Positions 18,193-28,402 of a DNA stretch of 64,000 nt are shown here, piece by piece. The DNA lies in the NCBI RefSeq assembly GCF_022690765.1, contig NZ_JALCZA010000001.1, positions 101,938 through 165,937 of the forward strand, read 5' to 3'. Source of the DNA: Anaeromyxobacter oryzisoli. GTDB taxonomy: Bacteria > Myxococcota > Myxococcia > Myxococcales > Anaeromyxobacteraceae. The position numbers were made by a program, and so were the translations under genes. The notes under the pieces are model-generated. The model ran no database searches, was not told where the DNA came from, and saw only the letters and a program-made list of their open reading frames with translations. The first letter of the stretch is position 1. Each line of letters opens with the position of its first letter.

Positions 18193-19458
18193 CTACGGCT
18201 GGCTCGCGCCCGGCGCCCCCGGCCCCCAGGCCGGCGCGCTCGCCCCGCGGAGGGCGCCCTGCGCGGTCTGGCGGAGGAACGCGCCGACGCCCCGGTAGCT
18301 GTGGAGCTTGTTGTCGTGGGCGACGATCTCGACCGCGGCGCCCGCCGCGACCGCCCGGGCGACCAGCGCCTCGCCGAGGTGCCGCAGCACCTTGAGGTCG
18401 CCGCCGCAGTACGGGCAGGTGTCGGCGGCCTCGGCGTTCGCGCCGATGGCGTCGCACTGATCGCAGCGCCAGCCGGTGAGGGCGAAGTCCTCCTCGAGCA
18501 CGAGCTCGTGCACGCGCTTCTGGTTCAGGGCCTCGACGACGTCGTTCGGCCCCATCACCGCGAGCCCGCCGCGGAGCGACTGCCCGACCACGGCGTCGAT
18601 GACCCGGCGCTCCTCCTCCCGCTCGCGCGCGGCGAGCGCCGCGGCGGCCCCGTCCGCCGCCCCGGCGGAGTGCATCCCGCTGTCCCCGCGGTCCCACGCG
18701 CGCGGCCGCGGGATCCGCGCGATCACCCGGGCGCGCAGCCGCTCCGGCAGGTCCCGCTCGAAGGCGGCGATTGCCTCGCTCGTCCCCACCAGCACGAGGT
18801 GCGCGTCGGGGCTCCGGTCGTGGATCGCCGCGAGCTGCTGCACCGCCGCCCGCCGGTTCCGCAGCTCGAACGCCTCCTGGTGCCGCTCGTCCTTCTCGAC
18901 GCGCTCGTACTCCCGGCCGTGCTGCGCGGGGCCGGGGTTGTACTCGTCGGCGTCCCGGCGCGGGACGAAGCCGCGGATCCGCGTCTCGGCCCCGAGATCG
19001 CCGAGGCTCACCTGGAAGAGGTCGGCGCCCTGCGGCGAGGGCGCGACCACGATGACGGGCTCGTGGTCGTCGGCGAGCCGGGCGAGCTGGGTGAGGTGCG
19101 GGAACCCGTCGGCGCAGAGCTCCGGCCGGAACGGCTGCGCGAAGGAGAGGACGCGCCAGAGCCCGAGCGCCTCGCACGCGAAGAGGGCGAGCCCGCGCCG
19201 CGCCGCATCGTACTGCTGGCTCGTGAGCCCCGCGACATGGCGCCGGAGCCGCTCGAGGCTCCGCGCGAGCCCCTCCCGCCCCGGCGTCCCCTCGCCGCAC
19301 CGGCCGAGCAGGCGCCGGATGCCCTCCTGCACGAACAGGCGAACGCGCTGCCGCTGCTGCTCGTCGTTCCACCGCGTGTCGAGGTAGAGGCTGACGATGG
19401 GCTCGCTGCCGCTGCGGACGCGCGCGAGCTCCGAGAGCGTCCCGTCGAGCTGGGTCAT
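18193..19458 (-). CDS. Bacterial archaeo-eukaryotic release factor-like protein (eRF1 fold)
   Basis: This encodes 421 residues, ATG with GAGGAG upstream. The N-terminus PIVSLYLDTRWNDEQQRQRV and middle segments (HEPVIVVAPSPQGADLFQVS, AHLVLVGTSEAIAAFERDLP) fit the baeRF group of bacterial proteins related to eRF1/Pelota. The C-terminal domain has a zinc ribbon (WRCDQCDAIG...CPYCGG) inside an L7Ae-like fold ending GAAVEIVAHDNKLHSYRGVG. In this superfamily the last domain contacts the ribosome, and roles in ribosome rescue or stress are proposed. No GGQ peptide-release motif is visible, so peptidyl-tRNA hydrolysis cannot be claimed. It stands alone between a repeat and a divergent gene. Confidence 0.75.
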   Translation of the reverse strand: MTQLDGTLSELARVRSGSEPIVSLYLDTRWNDEQQRQRVRLFVQEGIRRLLGRCGEGTPGREGLARSLERLRRHVAGLTSQQYDAARRGLALFACEALGLWRVLSFAQPFRPELCADGFPHLTQLARLADDHEPVIVVAPSPQGADLFQVSLGDLGAETRIRGFVPRRDADEYNPGPAQHGREYERVEKDERHQEAFELRNRRAAVQQLAAIHDRSPDAHLVLVGTSEAIAAFERDLPERLRARVIARIPRPRAWDRGDSGMHSAGAADGAAAALAAREREEERRVIDAVVGQSLRGGLAVMGPNDVVEALNQKRVHELVLEEDFALTGWRCDQCDAIGANAEAADTCPYCGGDLKVLRHLGEALVARAVAAGAAVEIVAHDNKLHSYRGVGAFLRQTAQGALRGASAPAWGPGAPGASQP

Positions 19459-19658
19459 GTCTTCGCTCCTCGTGTGAACGTGTCTCTTCTCTCTCTCTCC
19501 CTAGACCTGCTCACGGGGGAACCGGGGCGGCCCGCCCGGCTCCCCGCCTCCGGCCCTTCCGCTGCCGCCGGCCGGGCGCGAGCGGCACGAGGGGGCCGCC
19601 CGGCGAGGGCGCCGCGATTTGCGCCGGGGGCGGCGGGTGGGTTACATCGCGGAGCGCC

Positions 19659-20597
19659 TTGGCCCTCCTCGACGCCCTCCGCGCGCTCACCGCCTTCACC
19701 CCGCCGCCGGCCCTGCCGGACGCGGACCTCGACGCCCTCGCCGACGTGCTGATCGCCCACGGCCTCGCGCCGCTCGCGTCGTACCAGCTCGAGAACACCC
19801 GCCTCGGCGCGGGGCTCCCCGAGGCGTTCCGCGAGAAGCTCCTCGGGCACTACCAGGGGGTCGCGAACGACAACGTGATGAAGCTCGTCACGCTGCGCGG
19901 CGCCCTGAAGCTCGCCGCGGACGTGCCGGTGGTCCTCCTCGACGCGAGCGCGTACCTGGACTGGCTCTACCCGCACCTCGCCTGGCGGCCGCTCGGGGAC
20001 CTCCGGTTCGCGCTCCGCGCGGAGGACGCGGCGCGCTTCGCCGACGCGGTGAAGGGGCCGCTCTCCGTCGAGCGGACCGAGCACGACGGCCGGGTGGCCG
20101 TGTTCACCGACGGGAAGATCACCCTCTCCGCGCAGGAGGGGCTCTGGACCGGGGGGCCGGCGGACCCGCTCCTCTTCGAGCGCGCGCGCCCGTACCGTGC
20201 CTTCGGCCCCCGGGCGGCGCGCCCCTCCCCGGAGGACGCGCTGCTCGCGACCGTCGCGGAGCAGGCCCAGCTCGGGCTCTTCGCGCCGCTCGTCACGTTC
20301 GTGGATCTCCGCGAGCTGCTCCGCGAGCCGCTCGACGCCGCCTACCTGGGCCGCCGCGCCGGCGCGCTCCGGCTCTCCCGCGCGCTGTACGGGGCGCTCG
20401 CCCTGGTGGCGCACTTCTTCCCCGAGGTGGCGGACCCCGCCGCGGCGCTCGCGCCCGAGCTCTCCTTCGCCGAGCGCGTCGCGGTGGACCGGGTGGTCGA
20501 GGCGGCGAAGGACCCGGTCCGGCTCCGCCACCTGCGCGGCGCCGACGCCGCGGCCCGGCTGGTGGTCGCACCGCACGGCGACCCCCACGCGAGCTGA
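19659..20597 (+). CDS. Putative nucleotidyltransferase-fold protein (NTP_transf_5-like)
   Basis: This encodes 312 residues, TTG start with GGAG 4 nt upstream. The central part reads LKLAADVPVVLLDASAYLDW, then WRPLGDLRFALRAEDAARFA, the layout of the NTP_transf_5 group found in polysaccharide loci. In that group the sugar-phosphate or nucleotide-binding acidic pair would be D...D; here only GDLRFAL is left. The rest is helical, with no membrane segment. It sits just upstream of UDP-glucose dehydrogenase, supporting a role in surface glycan metabolism. The assignment is tentative. Confidence 0.5.
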   Translation: MALLDALRALTAFTPPPALPDADLDALADVLIAHGLAPLASYQLENTRLGAGLPEAFREKLLGHYQGVANDNVMKLVTLRGALKLAADVPVVLLDASAYLDWLYPHLAWRPLGDLRFALRAEDAARFADAVKGPLSVERTEHDGRVAVFTDGKITLSAQEGLWTGGPADPLLFERARPYRAFGPRAARPSPEDALLATVAEQAQLGLFAPLVTFVDLRELLREPLDAAYLGRRAGALRLSRALYGALALVAHFFPEVADPAAALAPELSFAERVAVDRVVEAAKDPVRLRHLRGADAAARLVVAPHGDPHAS

Positions 20598-20641
20598 GCG
20601 AAGCGCGCGGCGTCCCCCTCGCCCGGCGATCCCTCGCGTCG

Positions 20642-20685
20642 GCGCTCCCCCGCGGGAGCGCTTGGTGCTAGATCTTTGGAGATCT
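20642..20685 (+). terminator. Two adjacent hairpins ahead of ugd
   Basis: GCGCTCCC-CCGC-GGGAGCGC is a perfect 8-bp stem, followed at 20670-20685 by AGATCT-TTGG-AGATCT and then GATTTT. The first may terminate the upstream gene. The second lies in an unusually AT-rich stretch just before ugd and might be a leader element or part of its promoter. Function is inferred from position only. Confidence 0.4.
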
Positions 20686-20711
20686 TCGATTTTCCCCCGA
20701 GGGGCGCACAC

Positions 20712-22019
20712 GTGAACATCACCGTCGTCGGAACCGGTTACGTCGGCCTCGTCACCGGCACCTGCTTCGCGGAGTCGGGCCAACGGGTCACCTGCGTGGA
20801 CATCGACCCCGCGAAGATCGCGCTCCTCCAGGGCGGCGGGATCCCGATCTACGAGCCGGGGCTCGAGGAGCTGGTCCACCGGAACGTGAAGGAGGGGCGG
20901 CTCGGGTTCACGACCTCCTACGCCGAGGCGATGCGGGGGGCGGACATCGCGTTCATCGCAGTGGGGACCCCGCCGGGCGAGAACGGCGAGGCGGATCTCC
21001 GGTACGTGCTCGCCGCCGCCGCGGAGATCGGGCGGCACATGACCGGCCCCTGCGTGGTGGTGGACAAGTCCACGGTGCCGGTGGGGAGCGCCGAGAAGGT
21101 GGCGGCGGTCCTGAAGGAGACCTCGAAGCACCCGTTCGACGTCTGCTCGAACCCGGAGTTCCTGAAGGAGGGGGCGGCGATCGACGACTTCATGCGGCCG
21201 GACCGCGTGGTCGTGGGCGTCGCCTCCGAGCGGGCGCGGGCGGTGATGGCCGAGCTGTACGCGCCGTTCGTCCGGGGCGAGCAGCCGGTCCTCTTCATGG
21301 ACATCCGCTCGGCGGAGCTCACCAAGTACGCGGCGAACGCGATGCTCGCCACCCGGATCTCGTTCATGAACGAGATGTCGGCGCTCTGCGAGAAGCTGGG
21401 CGCCGACGTGGACATGGTCCGCCGCGGCATCGGCTCCGACCGGCGCATCGGCCACCCGTTCCTCTTCCCGGGGGTCGGGTTTGGCGGCTCCTGCTTCCCG
21501 AAGGACGTCCGCGCGGTGATGACGATGGCGCGCGCGGTCGGCCTCGACTTCGACCTGCTCCGCTCGGTCGAGCGCGTGAATGAGCGCCAGAAGCGCTGGC
21601 TCGTGGAGAAGGCCGCGAAGCACTTCGGCGCGCTCGCCGGGAGGACGATCGCGCTGTGGGGGCTCGCGTTCAAGCCGAAGACCGACGACATGCGCGAGGC
21701 GCCGGCGATCACGGTCATCGAGGGGCTCCTCGGGAACGGCGCGAAGGTCCGCGCCCACGATCCGGTGGCGCGCGAGGTCGCGGCGCGGCTGTTCCGGGGG
21801 CGCGGGGTCGAGCTCGTGGACGAGCCCTACGCCGCCGCCGACGGGGCCGACGCGCTCCTGCTCGTCACCGAGTGGAACGAGTTCCGCCAGCCGGACCTGG
21901 GCCGCCTGAAGCGCGTGATGAAGCAGCCGGTCCTGCTCGACGGCCGGAACGTCTGGGACGCCGCGAAGTGCCGCGCCGCGGGGTTCACGTACTACGGCGT
22001 CGGGCGGAACGCGGAGTAA
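20712..22019 (+). CDS. ugd: UDP-glucose 6-dehydrogenase family
   Basis: This encodes 435 residues. The GTG at 20712 has GAGGGG 7 nt upstream. NITVVGTGYVGLVTGTCFAE binds NAD. The central domain carries the catalytic cysteine in GFGGSCFPKDVRAVM and the lysine/asparagine of ELTKYAANAMLATRISFMNE. The C-terminal UDP-binding domain starts IALWGLAFKPKTDDMREAPA. It oxidises UDP-glucose to UDP-glucuronate, a precursor of acidic exopolysaccharide. A GDP-mannose dehydrogenase role is less likely because the spacing follows the Ugd pattern, but motifs alone do not fully separate the two. Confidence 0.93.
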   Translation: MNITVVGTGYVGLVTGTCFAESGQRVTCVDIDPAKIALLQGGGIPIYEPGLEELVHRNVKEGRLGFTTSYAEAMRGADIAFIAVGTPPGENGEADLRYVLAAAAEIGRHMTGPCVVVDKSTVPVGSAEKVAAVLKETSKHPFDVCSNPEFLKEGAAIDDFMRPDRVVVGVASERARAVMAELYAPFVRGEQPVLFMDIRSAELTKYAANAMLATRISFMNEMSALCEKLGADVDMVRRGIGSDRRIGHPFLFPGVGFGGSCFPKDVRAVMTMARAVGLDFDLLRSVERVNERQKRWLVEKAAKHFGALAGRTIALWGLAFKPKTDDMREAPAITVIEGLLGNGAKVRAHDPVAREVAARLFRGRGVELVDEPYAAADGADALLLVTEWNEFRQPDLGRLKRVMKQPVLLDGRNVWDAAKCRAAGFTYYGVGRNAE

Positions 22020-22044
22020 AACGCGCCCGCGGGGGGATGGGGGT

Positions 22045-22135
22045 CTCCGTGACCGTCACCGTGCCCGTGACCGTCACCGGGTCCCGTGCCCGATTCCCGG
22101 GTCCCGTGGCCCGTAGCCCGTAGCCCGTGAACCGC
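22045..22135. repeat. GTGACCGTCACC-rich repeat, left of the four-helix-bundle gene
   Basis: Two CCGTGACCGTCACCG units are followed by runs of CCCGTGGCCCGTAGCCCGTAG. The segment GTGCCCGTGACCGTCACCGG (22061-22080) reappears inverted at 22842-22861. The same vocabulary is found only here, at 22730-22870 and at 30117-30335 in this window. Confidence 0.75.
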
Positions 22136-22246
22136 CGGGCCGCTCGCGCAGGCTCGATCCCCGCTCATCGCTGGTCCGTGCGGAGCCCCGAATCGGTGCC
22201 GGTCCGATGACCGGCGCGACCGCGAATGGGCCGCGAATCGACCGCA

Positions 22247-22636
22247 TCATCCGCCGCGCGGCCCGGCCCCGCCGCGGCCTCGCCCTCTCGGACCGCACAT
22301 CCGGCTCAGCATCTGAGTGATGCGCACGACCAGTGCCCGTGCCTCCGCATGGCGCTCCGGCGTTCCGATCCCGCGCACACGCAGGACGTCCAGGATCGCG
22401 GCGCACTCCAGCGCGCTGCCCTTCGCGATCTCGTAGAAGCGGCGCTTCTCACCGCGGGAGTGCCGTCCAGCGCCCTCGGCGATGTTCAGCACGATGCTCT
22501 GACCGGCACGCTCCAGCTGATCGAGCATGTACCGCTCGCCTTGCCGCGGGACGAGAGAGAGCGCCATCGGGAGGAACTCGAGGGCGATCCGGTAGACGTC
22601 GAGACGGTCGTGCTCGAGCTCGGGATCGATCGGCAT
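22247..22636 (-). CDS. Four-helix bundle protein (S23 / 23S rRNA intervening-sequence type)
   Basis: This encodes 129 residues from the ATG at 22636 (weak ribosome-binding site; upstream in-frame starts would add repeat-derived sequence). The core DRLDVYRIALEFLPMA, then QLERAGQSIVLNIAEGAGRH, then EKRRFYEIAKGSALECAAIL is the signature of the TIGR02436 four-helix-bundle family, originally found inside 23S rRNA intervening sequences and related to Avd of diversity-generating retroelements. Biochemical roles are mostly unknown; nucleic-acid binding is proposed. It is a solitary gene, flanked on both sides by palindromic repeats, in the opposite direction to ugd. The last 12 residues (RGRGRGGAGPRGG) are low complexity. 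Confidence 0.85.
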   Translation of the reverse strand: MPIDPELEHDRLDVYRIALEFLPMALSLVPRQGERYMLDQLERAGQSIVLNIAEGAGRHSRGEKRRFYEIAKGSALECAAILDVLRVRGIGTPERHAEARALVVRITQMLSRMCGPRGRGRGGAGPRGG

Positions 22637-22729
22637 GCCGTAGCGCAATGCAGGCGCCGGGCCGCCGTCGGGACAGGGGCGACGCGCGGTCGGGGCGTGC
22701 AGGTCACGTCGGGGTGCGGATCGGCGCCC

Positions 22730-22870
22730 GTCTCCGTGACCGTTCCCCGCGCCGACCTCCCGCCTCCCGACTCCCGTGGCCGTGGGCCGTGACCCGTGGG
22801 GCCGTCGGATCACGGGAACCGGGCCACGGTTCACGGAAAGGCCGGTGACGGTGACGGGCACGGACCACGG
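22730..22870. repeat. GTGACC/GGTCAC palindromic repeat, right of the four-helix-bundle gene
   Basis: A rightward arm (CCGTGACCGTTCCCCGCGCC ... CCCGTGGCCGTGGGCCGTGA) is followed by an inverted arm (GATCACGGGAACCGGGCCAC ... GGCCGGTGACGGTGACGGGC). The whole resembles the repeat at 30117-30335. After it come short tandem units of GGGTTCGCGTTC and GGGTCC up to 22914. Confidence 0.75.
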
Positions 22871-22915
22871 GTTCGCGTTCGGGTTCGCGTTCGGATCCGG
22901 GTCCGGGTCCGGACG

Positions 22916-23608
22916 TCACACCCGCTGATTCCGCCCCCGCGACAGCATCAGCAGGACCCCGGCGACCTCCTCGACGACCTCGGCGAGGCGGCGGGAGACG
23001 TCGAGCTCCTCGAGGAGGCGCTGCCGGTCCTCGGGCTCCGAGATGGCGGCCGCGGCCACGACGTCGGCGATCGCGGAGGCGTCCTTCATCTGCGCGACGG
23101 CCTCAGCGAGCGCGGGCGCGCCGGACTCGGCGGGGAGCCGCTGCGCGAGCTGGTAGACGAGCTGCCGGAGCGACTCGAGGGCGGGCTGGAGCGTGGCCCG
23201 ATCCGCGGGCCAGACGTCCTCCAGGATCTCGGCGCGGAACTCGCGGTAGGGGTGCGCCGCGGGCAGCTCCTCGAGGAGCCGCACGCGGGCGATCCCCCGG
23301 ACCACGACGTCGAAGCGCCCGTCCTCGTGCCGCTCCACCTGCTCGAGGAGGCCCGCGCCCGCCACCGGGAACACCGGCGGGTGCGGCTCGTGCGCCGCCT
23401 CCCGGGACCCGAGGCCGGGCACCGCCAGCACGCGGTCGCCGCCGAGCGCGTCCTCGACGAGCGCGCGGTAGCGCGGCTCGAAGACGTGAAACGGCGTGGG
23501 CGTCCCGGGCAGGACGACCACGCCGTGGAGAGGAAACACCTTGAGAGCGGCGCACGCCTTCGCGAGCGCCGCCCTGGGTGACGGCGGAGCGATCCGCTCC
23601 GCGCACAT
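22916..23608 (-). CDS. LON-domain (Lon substrate-binding-like) protein
   Basis: This encodes 230 residues. The start KVFPLHGVVVLPGTPTPFHV, then FEPRYRALVEDALGGDRVLA is the classic N-terminal LON/PUA-like domain. The second part is helical (LAQRLPAESGAPALAEAVAQ, RQRLLEELDVSRRLAEVVEE). The AAA and protease domains of Lon are absent, so this is the stand-alone type whose function is not established. It begins within a couple of bases of the pyrophosphatase stop and is probably translated from the same transcript. Confidence 0.85.
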   Translation of the reverse strand: MCAERIAPPSPRAALAKACAALKVFPLHGVVVLPGTPTPFHVFEPRYRALVEDALGGDRVLAVPGLGSREAAHEPHPPVFPVAGAGLLEQVERHEDGRFDVVVRGIARVRLLEELPAAHPYREFRAEILEDVWPADRATLQPALESLRQLVYQLAQRLPAESGAPALAEAVAQMKDASAIADVVAAAAISEPEDRQRLLEELDVSRRLAEVVEEVAGVLLMLSRGRNQRV

Positions 23609-23609
23609 C

Positions 23610-26018
<2,409 letters not shown>

Positions 26019-26208
26019 GACAGGGACTGCCCCTCCAACTGATGGGAGAATCCGTGAAAACGCGGCTCGTTGCGCAAAGATACGCAGGCCGCGAAACGGC
26101 TGAGACGGCGGATACTACCGGCCCGGGTCGTTTTTTGGCAAGGGGACGCCGGAGCCGCGGGCGCTGCCCGGGCTCCACCTTCGAGGGATCGGGGGCCCGG
26201 CGGCCCGC

Positions 26209-26787
26209 CTACCCCGCCCCAGGCGCCTTCTGCTGGGCCTCGGCGCCGCCCAGGTCGAGCGTCGCGAAGTTGAGGCTGAAGTAGCCGGCGACGCCGCAGG
26301 AGTACATGACGCGCTTGACGATCCGGAACGGCACACCCTTGTCCGCCTGGATGTTCACCTGCCCGTCCCACTTCTTCTCGACGTCGTTCTGGTGCAGGTA
26401 CTCCCAGCGCTTCTTCTCGTCGCGGAGCCGCTCCTCGAGGCCGGGGATGTTGAGGTAGCCCGAGTCGCGGTCCAGGTCCGCCACGTCGGCCACCTTCTCG
26501 CCCGTCACCACGATCTGCGAGCCGCTGATCGCCACCACCGGCGCGATCTCGATCGTCTGCCCGTGGCGCGCGTCCGGGAGCTGGATGTCCTTCTGCATGT
26601 ACAGCACCTCGCCGGTGGACGAGAACTGCTGCAGGAGGAAGATGACGAGCATCGTCATCATGTCGACCATCGGGATGACGTTCAGCTCGGTGTTGGTCGC
26701 CTTCTTGCCGCGCTGGATCTTCCCGCCGAGGATCTTCGACTTCTCGAAGCGCTTCGCGGGGCGCTTGCCGGGCGTGACGATGGGCAT
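26209..26787 (-). CDS. ExbD/TolR-family protein (second of two)
   Basis: This encodes 192 residues. One N-terminal membrane segment, NTELNVIPMVDMMTMLVIFL, carries the conserved aspartate of ExbD/TolR stators (proton path). A periplasmic domain follows, longer than in classical ExbD, ending SLNFATLDLGGAEAQQKAPG. It lies 9 bp downstream of the other ExbD gene, which in turn follows a TolQ-like gene, so the three probably form one proton-driven complex. No TonB or TolA partner is nearby. Confidence 0.88.
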   Translation of the reverse strand: MPIVTPGKRPAKRFEKSKILGGKIQRGKKATNTELNVIPMVDMMTMLVIFLLQQFSSTGEVLYMQKDIQLPDARHGQTIEIAPVVAISGSQIVVTGEKVADVADLDRDSGYLNIPGLEERLRDEKKRWEYLHQNDVEKKWDGQVNIQADKGVPFRIVKRVMYSCGVAGYFSLNFATLDLGGAEAQQKAPGAG

Positions 26788-26796
26788 CTCGAGCCT

Positions 26797-27285
26797 CTAG
26801 ACCCCGGAGACCGACACCGCGGTGAGCCCCTGGCCCACGCAGGTGTCGATCACCTCGACGAGATCGCCGTAGGGCACCGTGTCCTCGGCGGAGACCGTGA
26901 TCGCCGCGGTCTCCGGGTAGTCGGCGTGGAGCTGCTTCAGCCGCTCGCCGAGCGCCTTGTAGTCCTGCTTCACGCCGCCGGCCGCCCGGTCGAGCGGGAT
27001 CTCGTACGCGAGGCCGGACGTGGTGGTGAGGTTCATGCCGCGCTCGCCCACGGCGAGCGTCACGACGAGCTGCTTCTGCTGCTCGGCCTGCTCCGGCTCC
27101 GGCGCACCCGAGCCGAACTGCTGGACCTGGAGCCGCGAGATCTGCGTCCAGACCGCGGTGTAGAGCAGGAAGGTGATGCAGCAGGAGAGGAGGTCGATCG
27201 CCGGGACCACGTTGACGGTCGCGTCGAGCGCCTTCTTCTTCTTTTTCCCGGAGCCGCCCTGCTCGGGCATCGCGCCGCCGCCCAT
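26797..27285 (-). CDS. ExbD/TolR-family protein (first of two)
   Basis: This encodes 162 residues. The lysine-rich start GGSGKKKKKALDATVNVVPA leads into a single membrane helix with the key aspartate in VVPAIDLLSCCITFLLYTAV. The periplasmic part ends in a typical TolR C-terminus, ITVSAEDTVPYGDLVEVIDT. The second ExbD differs strongly, so the pair is probably a heteromeric stator rather than a recent duplication. It lies 103 bp downstream of the TolQ-like gene. Confidence 0.88.
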   Translation of the reverse strand: MGGGAMPEQGGSGKKKKKALDATVNVVPAIDLLSCCITFLLYTAVWTQISRLQVQQFGSGAPEPEQAEQQKQLVVTLAVGERGMNLTTTSGLAYEIPLDRAAGGVKQDYKALGERLKQLHADYPETAAITVSAEDTVPYGDLVEVIDTCVGQGLTAVSVSGV

Positions 27286-27388
27286 CGGCTACCTCCTTCT
27301 TCCAGATCCGTCCGCTCGCCCTGAGCCCCGCTCGCCCGCGCCGCCGCGCGCGTCCTGCCCGCGGCGGCCCGCGTGAGCGGGATCGCGC

Positions 27389-28060
27389 CTACTCGTCGGC
27401 CGCCACCGTCGCGGGCATCTTCATCTTGTCCTTGTTCGCGACGATGAGGTTCAGCACCGAGACGCTGCTCTCGTTGATGTCGTCCATCATGTGCTGCGAG
27501 CGGCCCTGCAGGACGGAGTACGCGATGAGCGCCGGGATGGCGGTGAGGAGGCCGAACGCGGTGCAGTTCATCGCCTCGGAGATCGACGAGGCGAGGATGC
27601 GGGCCTTCTCCGCCGGCGGCGCGTCGGCGACGGCGCCGAACGCGCTGATGAGGCCGATGATGGTGCCGAGGAGGCCGAGCAGGGTCGCGACGTTGCCGAT
27701 CATCGCGAGGTAGCCGGTGCGCTTCTCGATCTTGGGCGACTCGCGCAGCGTCGCCTCGTCCATGGCGGCCTGCACGTCGGCCTCGCCCTTCGGCACGTTG
27801 ATGAGGCCGGCCTTGATCACGGAGACCAGCGGCGTCTTCTTCTGCGAGGCGCAGAAGCTGATCGCGCGGTCGAGATCGCCCCTGTAGATGTGCTCCTTGA
27901 GGCCCTTCAGGAAGGCCTCCTTGTCCACCGCGGTCGTGAAGAACAGCGCGTGGACGCGATCGATTACGAGACCGATGACCACCACGAGCGAGGCGAGGAT
28001 GGCGTGCATCATCCACCCACCCTCGCTGTAGTGCTTCGCCAACGCCCGGAAGATTTCCAT
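27389..28060 (-). CDS. MotA/TolQ/ExbB proton-channel family protein
   Basis: This encodes 223 residues from the ATG at 28060 (upstream in-frame codons lack a ribosome-binding site). Three membrane helices are visible: MMHAILASLVVVIGLVIDRV, then GYLAMIGNVATLLGLLGTII and SISEAMNCTAFGLLTAIPAL. These are the three TolQ/ExbB helices with the conserved 'LLGLLGTIIGLISAF' and 'TAFGLLTAIPAL' segments. With the two ExbD-like genes downstream it forms a TolQ/R/R arrangement, reminiscent of the AglR/Q/S gliding motor of Myxococcus; identity with that motor is not shown. Confidence 0.9.
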   Translation of the reverse strand: MEIFRALAKHYSEGGWMMHAILASLVVVIGLVIDRVHALFFTTAVDKEAFLKGLKEHIYRGDLDRAISFCASQKKTPLVSVIKAGLINVPKGEADVQAAMDEATLRESPKIEKRTGYLAMIGNVATLLGLLGTIIGLISAFGAVADAPPAEKARILASSISEAMNCTAFGLLTAIPALIAYSVLQGRSQHMMDDINESSVSVLNLIVANKDKMKMPATVAADE

Positions 28061-28402
28061 TTGCCTCGTGCTCCTCAGGAGGTAAGGCCGTGCGCCGTCC
28101 CTCGATCCTGGCGCTTGCCCGGTCGGTCGATCCCCTATCACGGGCTTTTCCGGGGCGTCAACGCGACGGGGTATGCCCTCCGCGCACCCGGTCATCCCCA
28201 CGCTCCGTGAGAGGCCAGGCCGACTGGCTGGTCCGGTCTAGGATGCTGCACCCGGCCACCCGGGCCGGCAATTGCCCGTCCGCGAGCGCCGTCGTACGCT
28301 CCCCCTCCGTCCCCGCGACCCTCCGGCCCCCACCCCGCGGGCGGGGCCACACGCCCGGGGCAGGCAGCGCCCCCGGCTGCTCGGCATCCTCTCCGAACCC
28401 CG
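28061..28402. other. Intergenic region between divergent genes
   Basis: These 342 bp separate the leftward TolQ-like gene and the rightward gene at 28403. They must contain both promoters. I see no clear -35/-10 pair, sigma54 element, inverted repeat or small gene; the last 100 bp are C-rich. Confidence 0.4.

Noticed and set aside
22045..22135. GTGACCGTCACC motif as a transcription-factor operator for ugd or the S23-type gene
   Set aside because: The motif is part of a long repeat found in three places with and without genes, so a dedicated operator is not supported.
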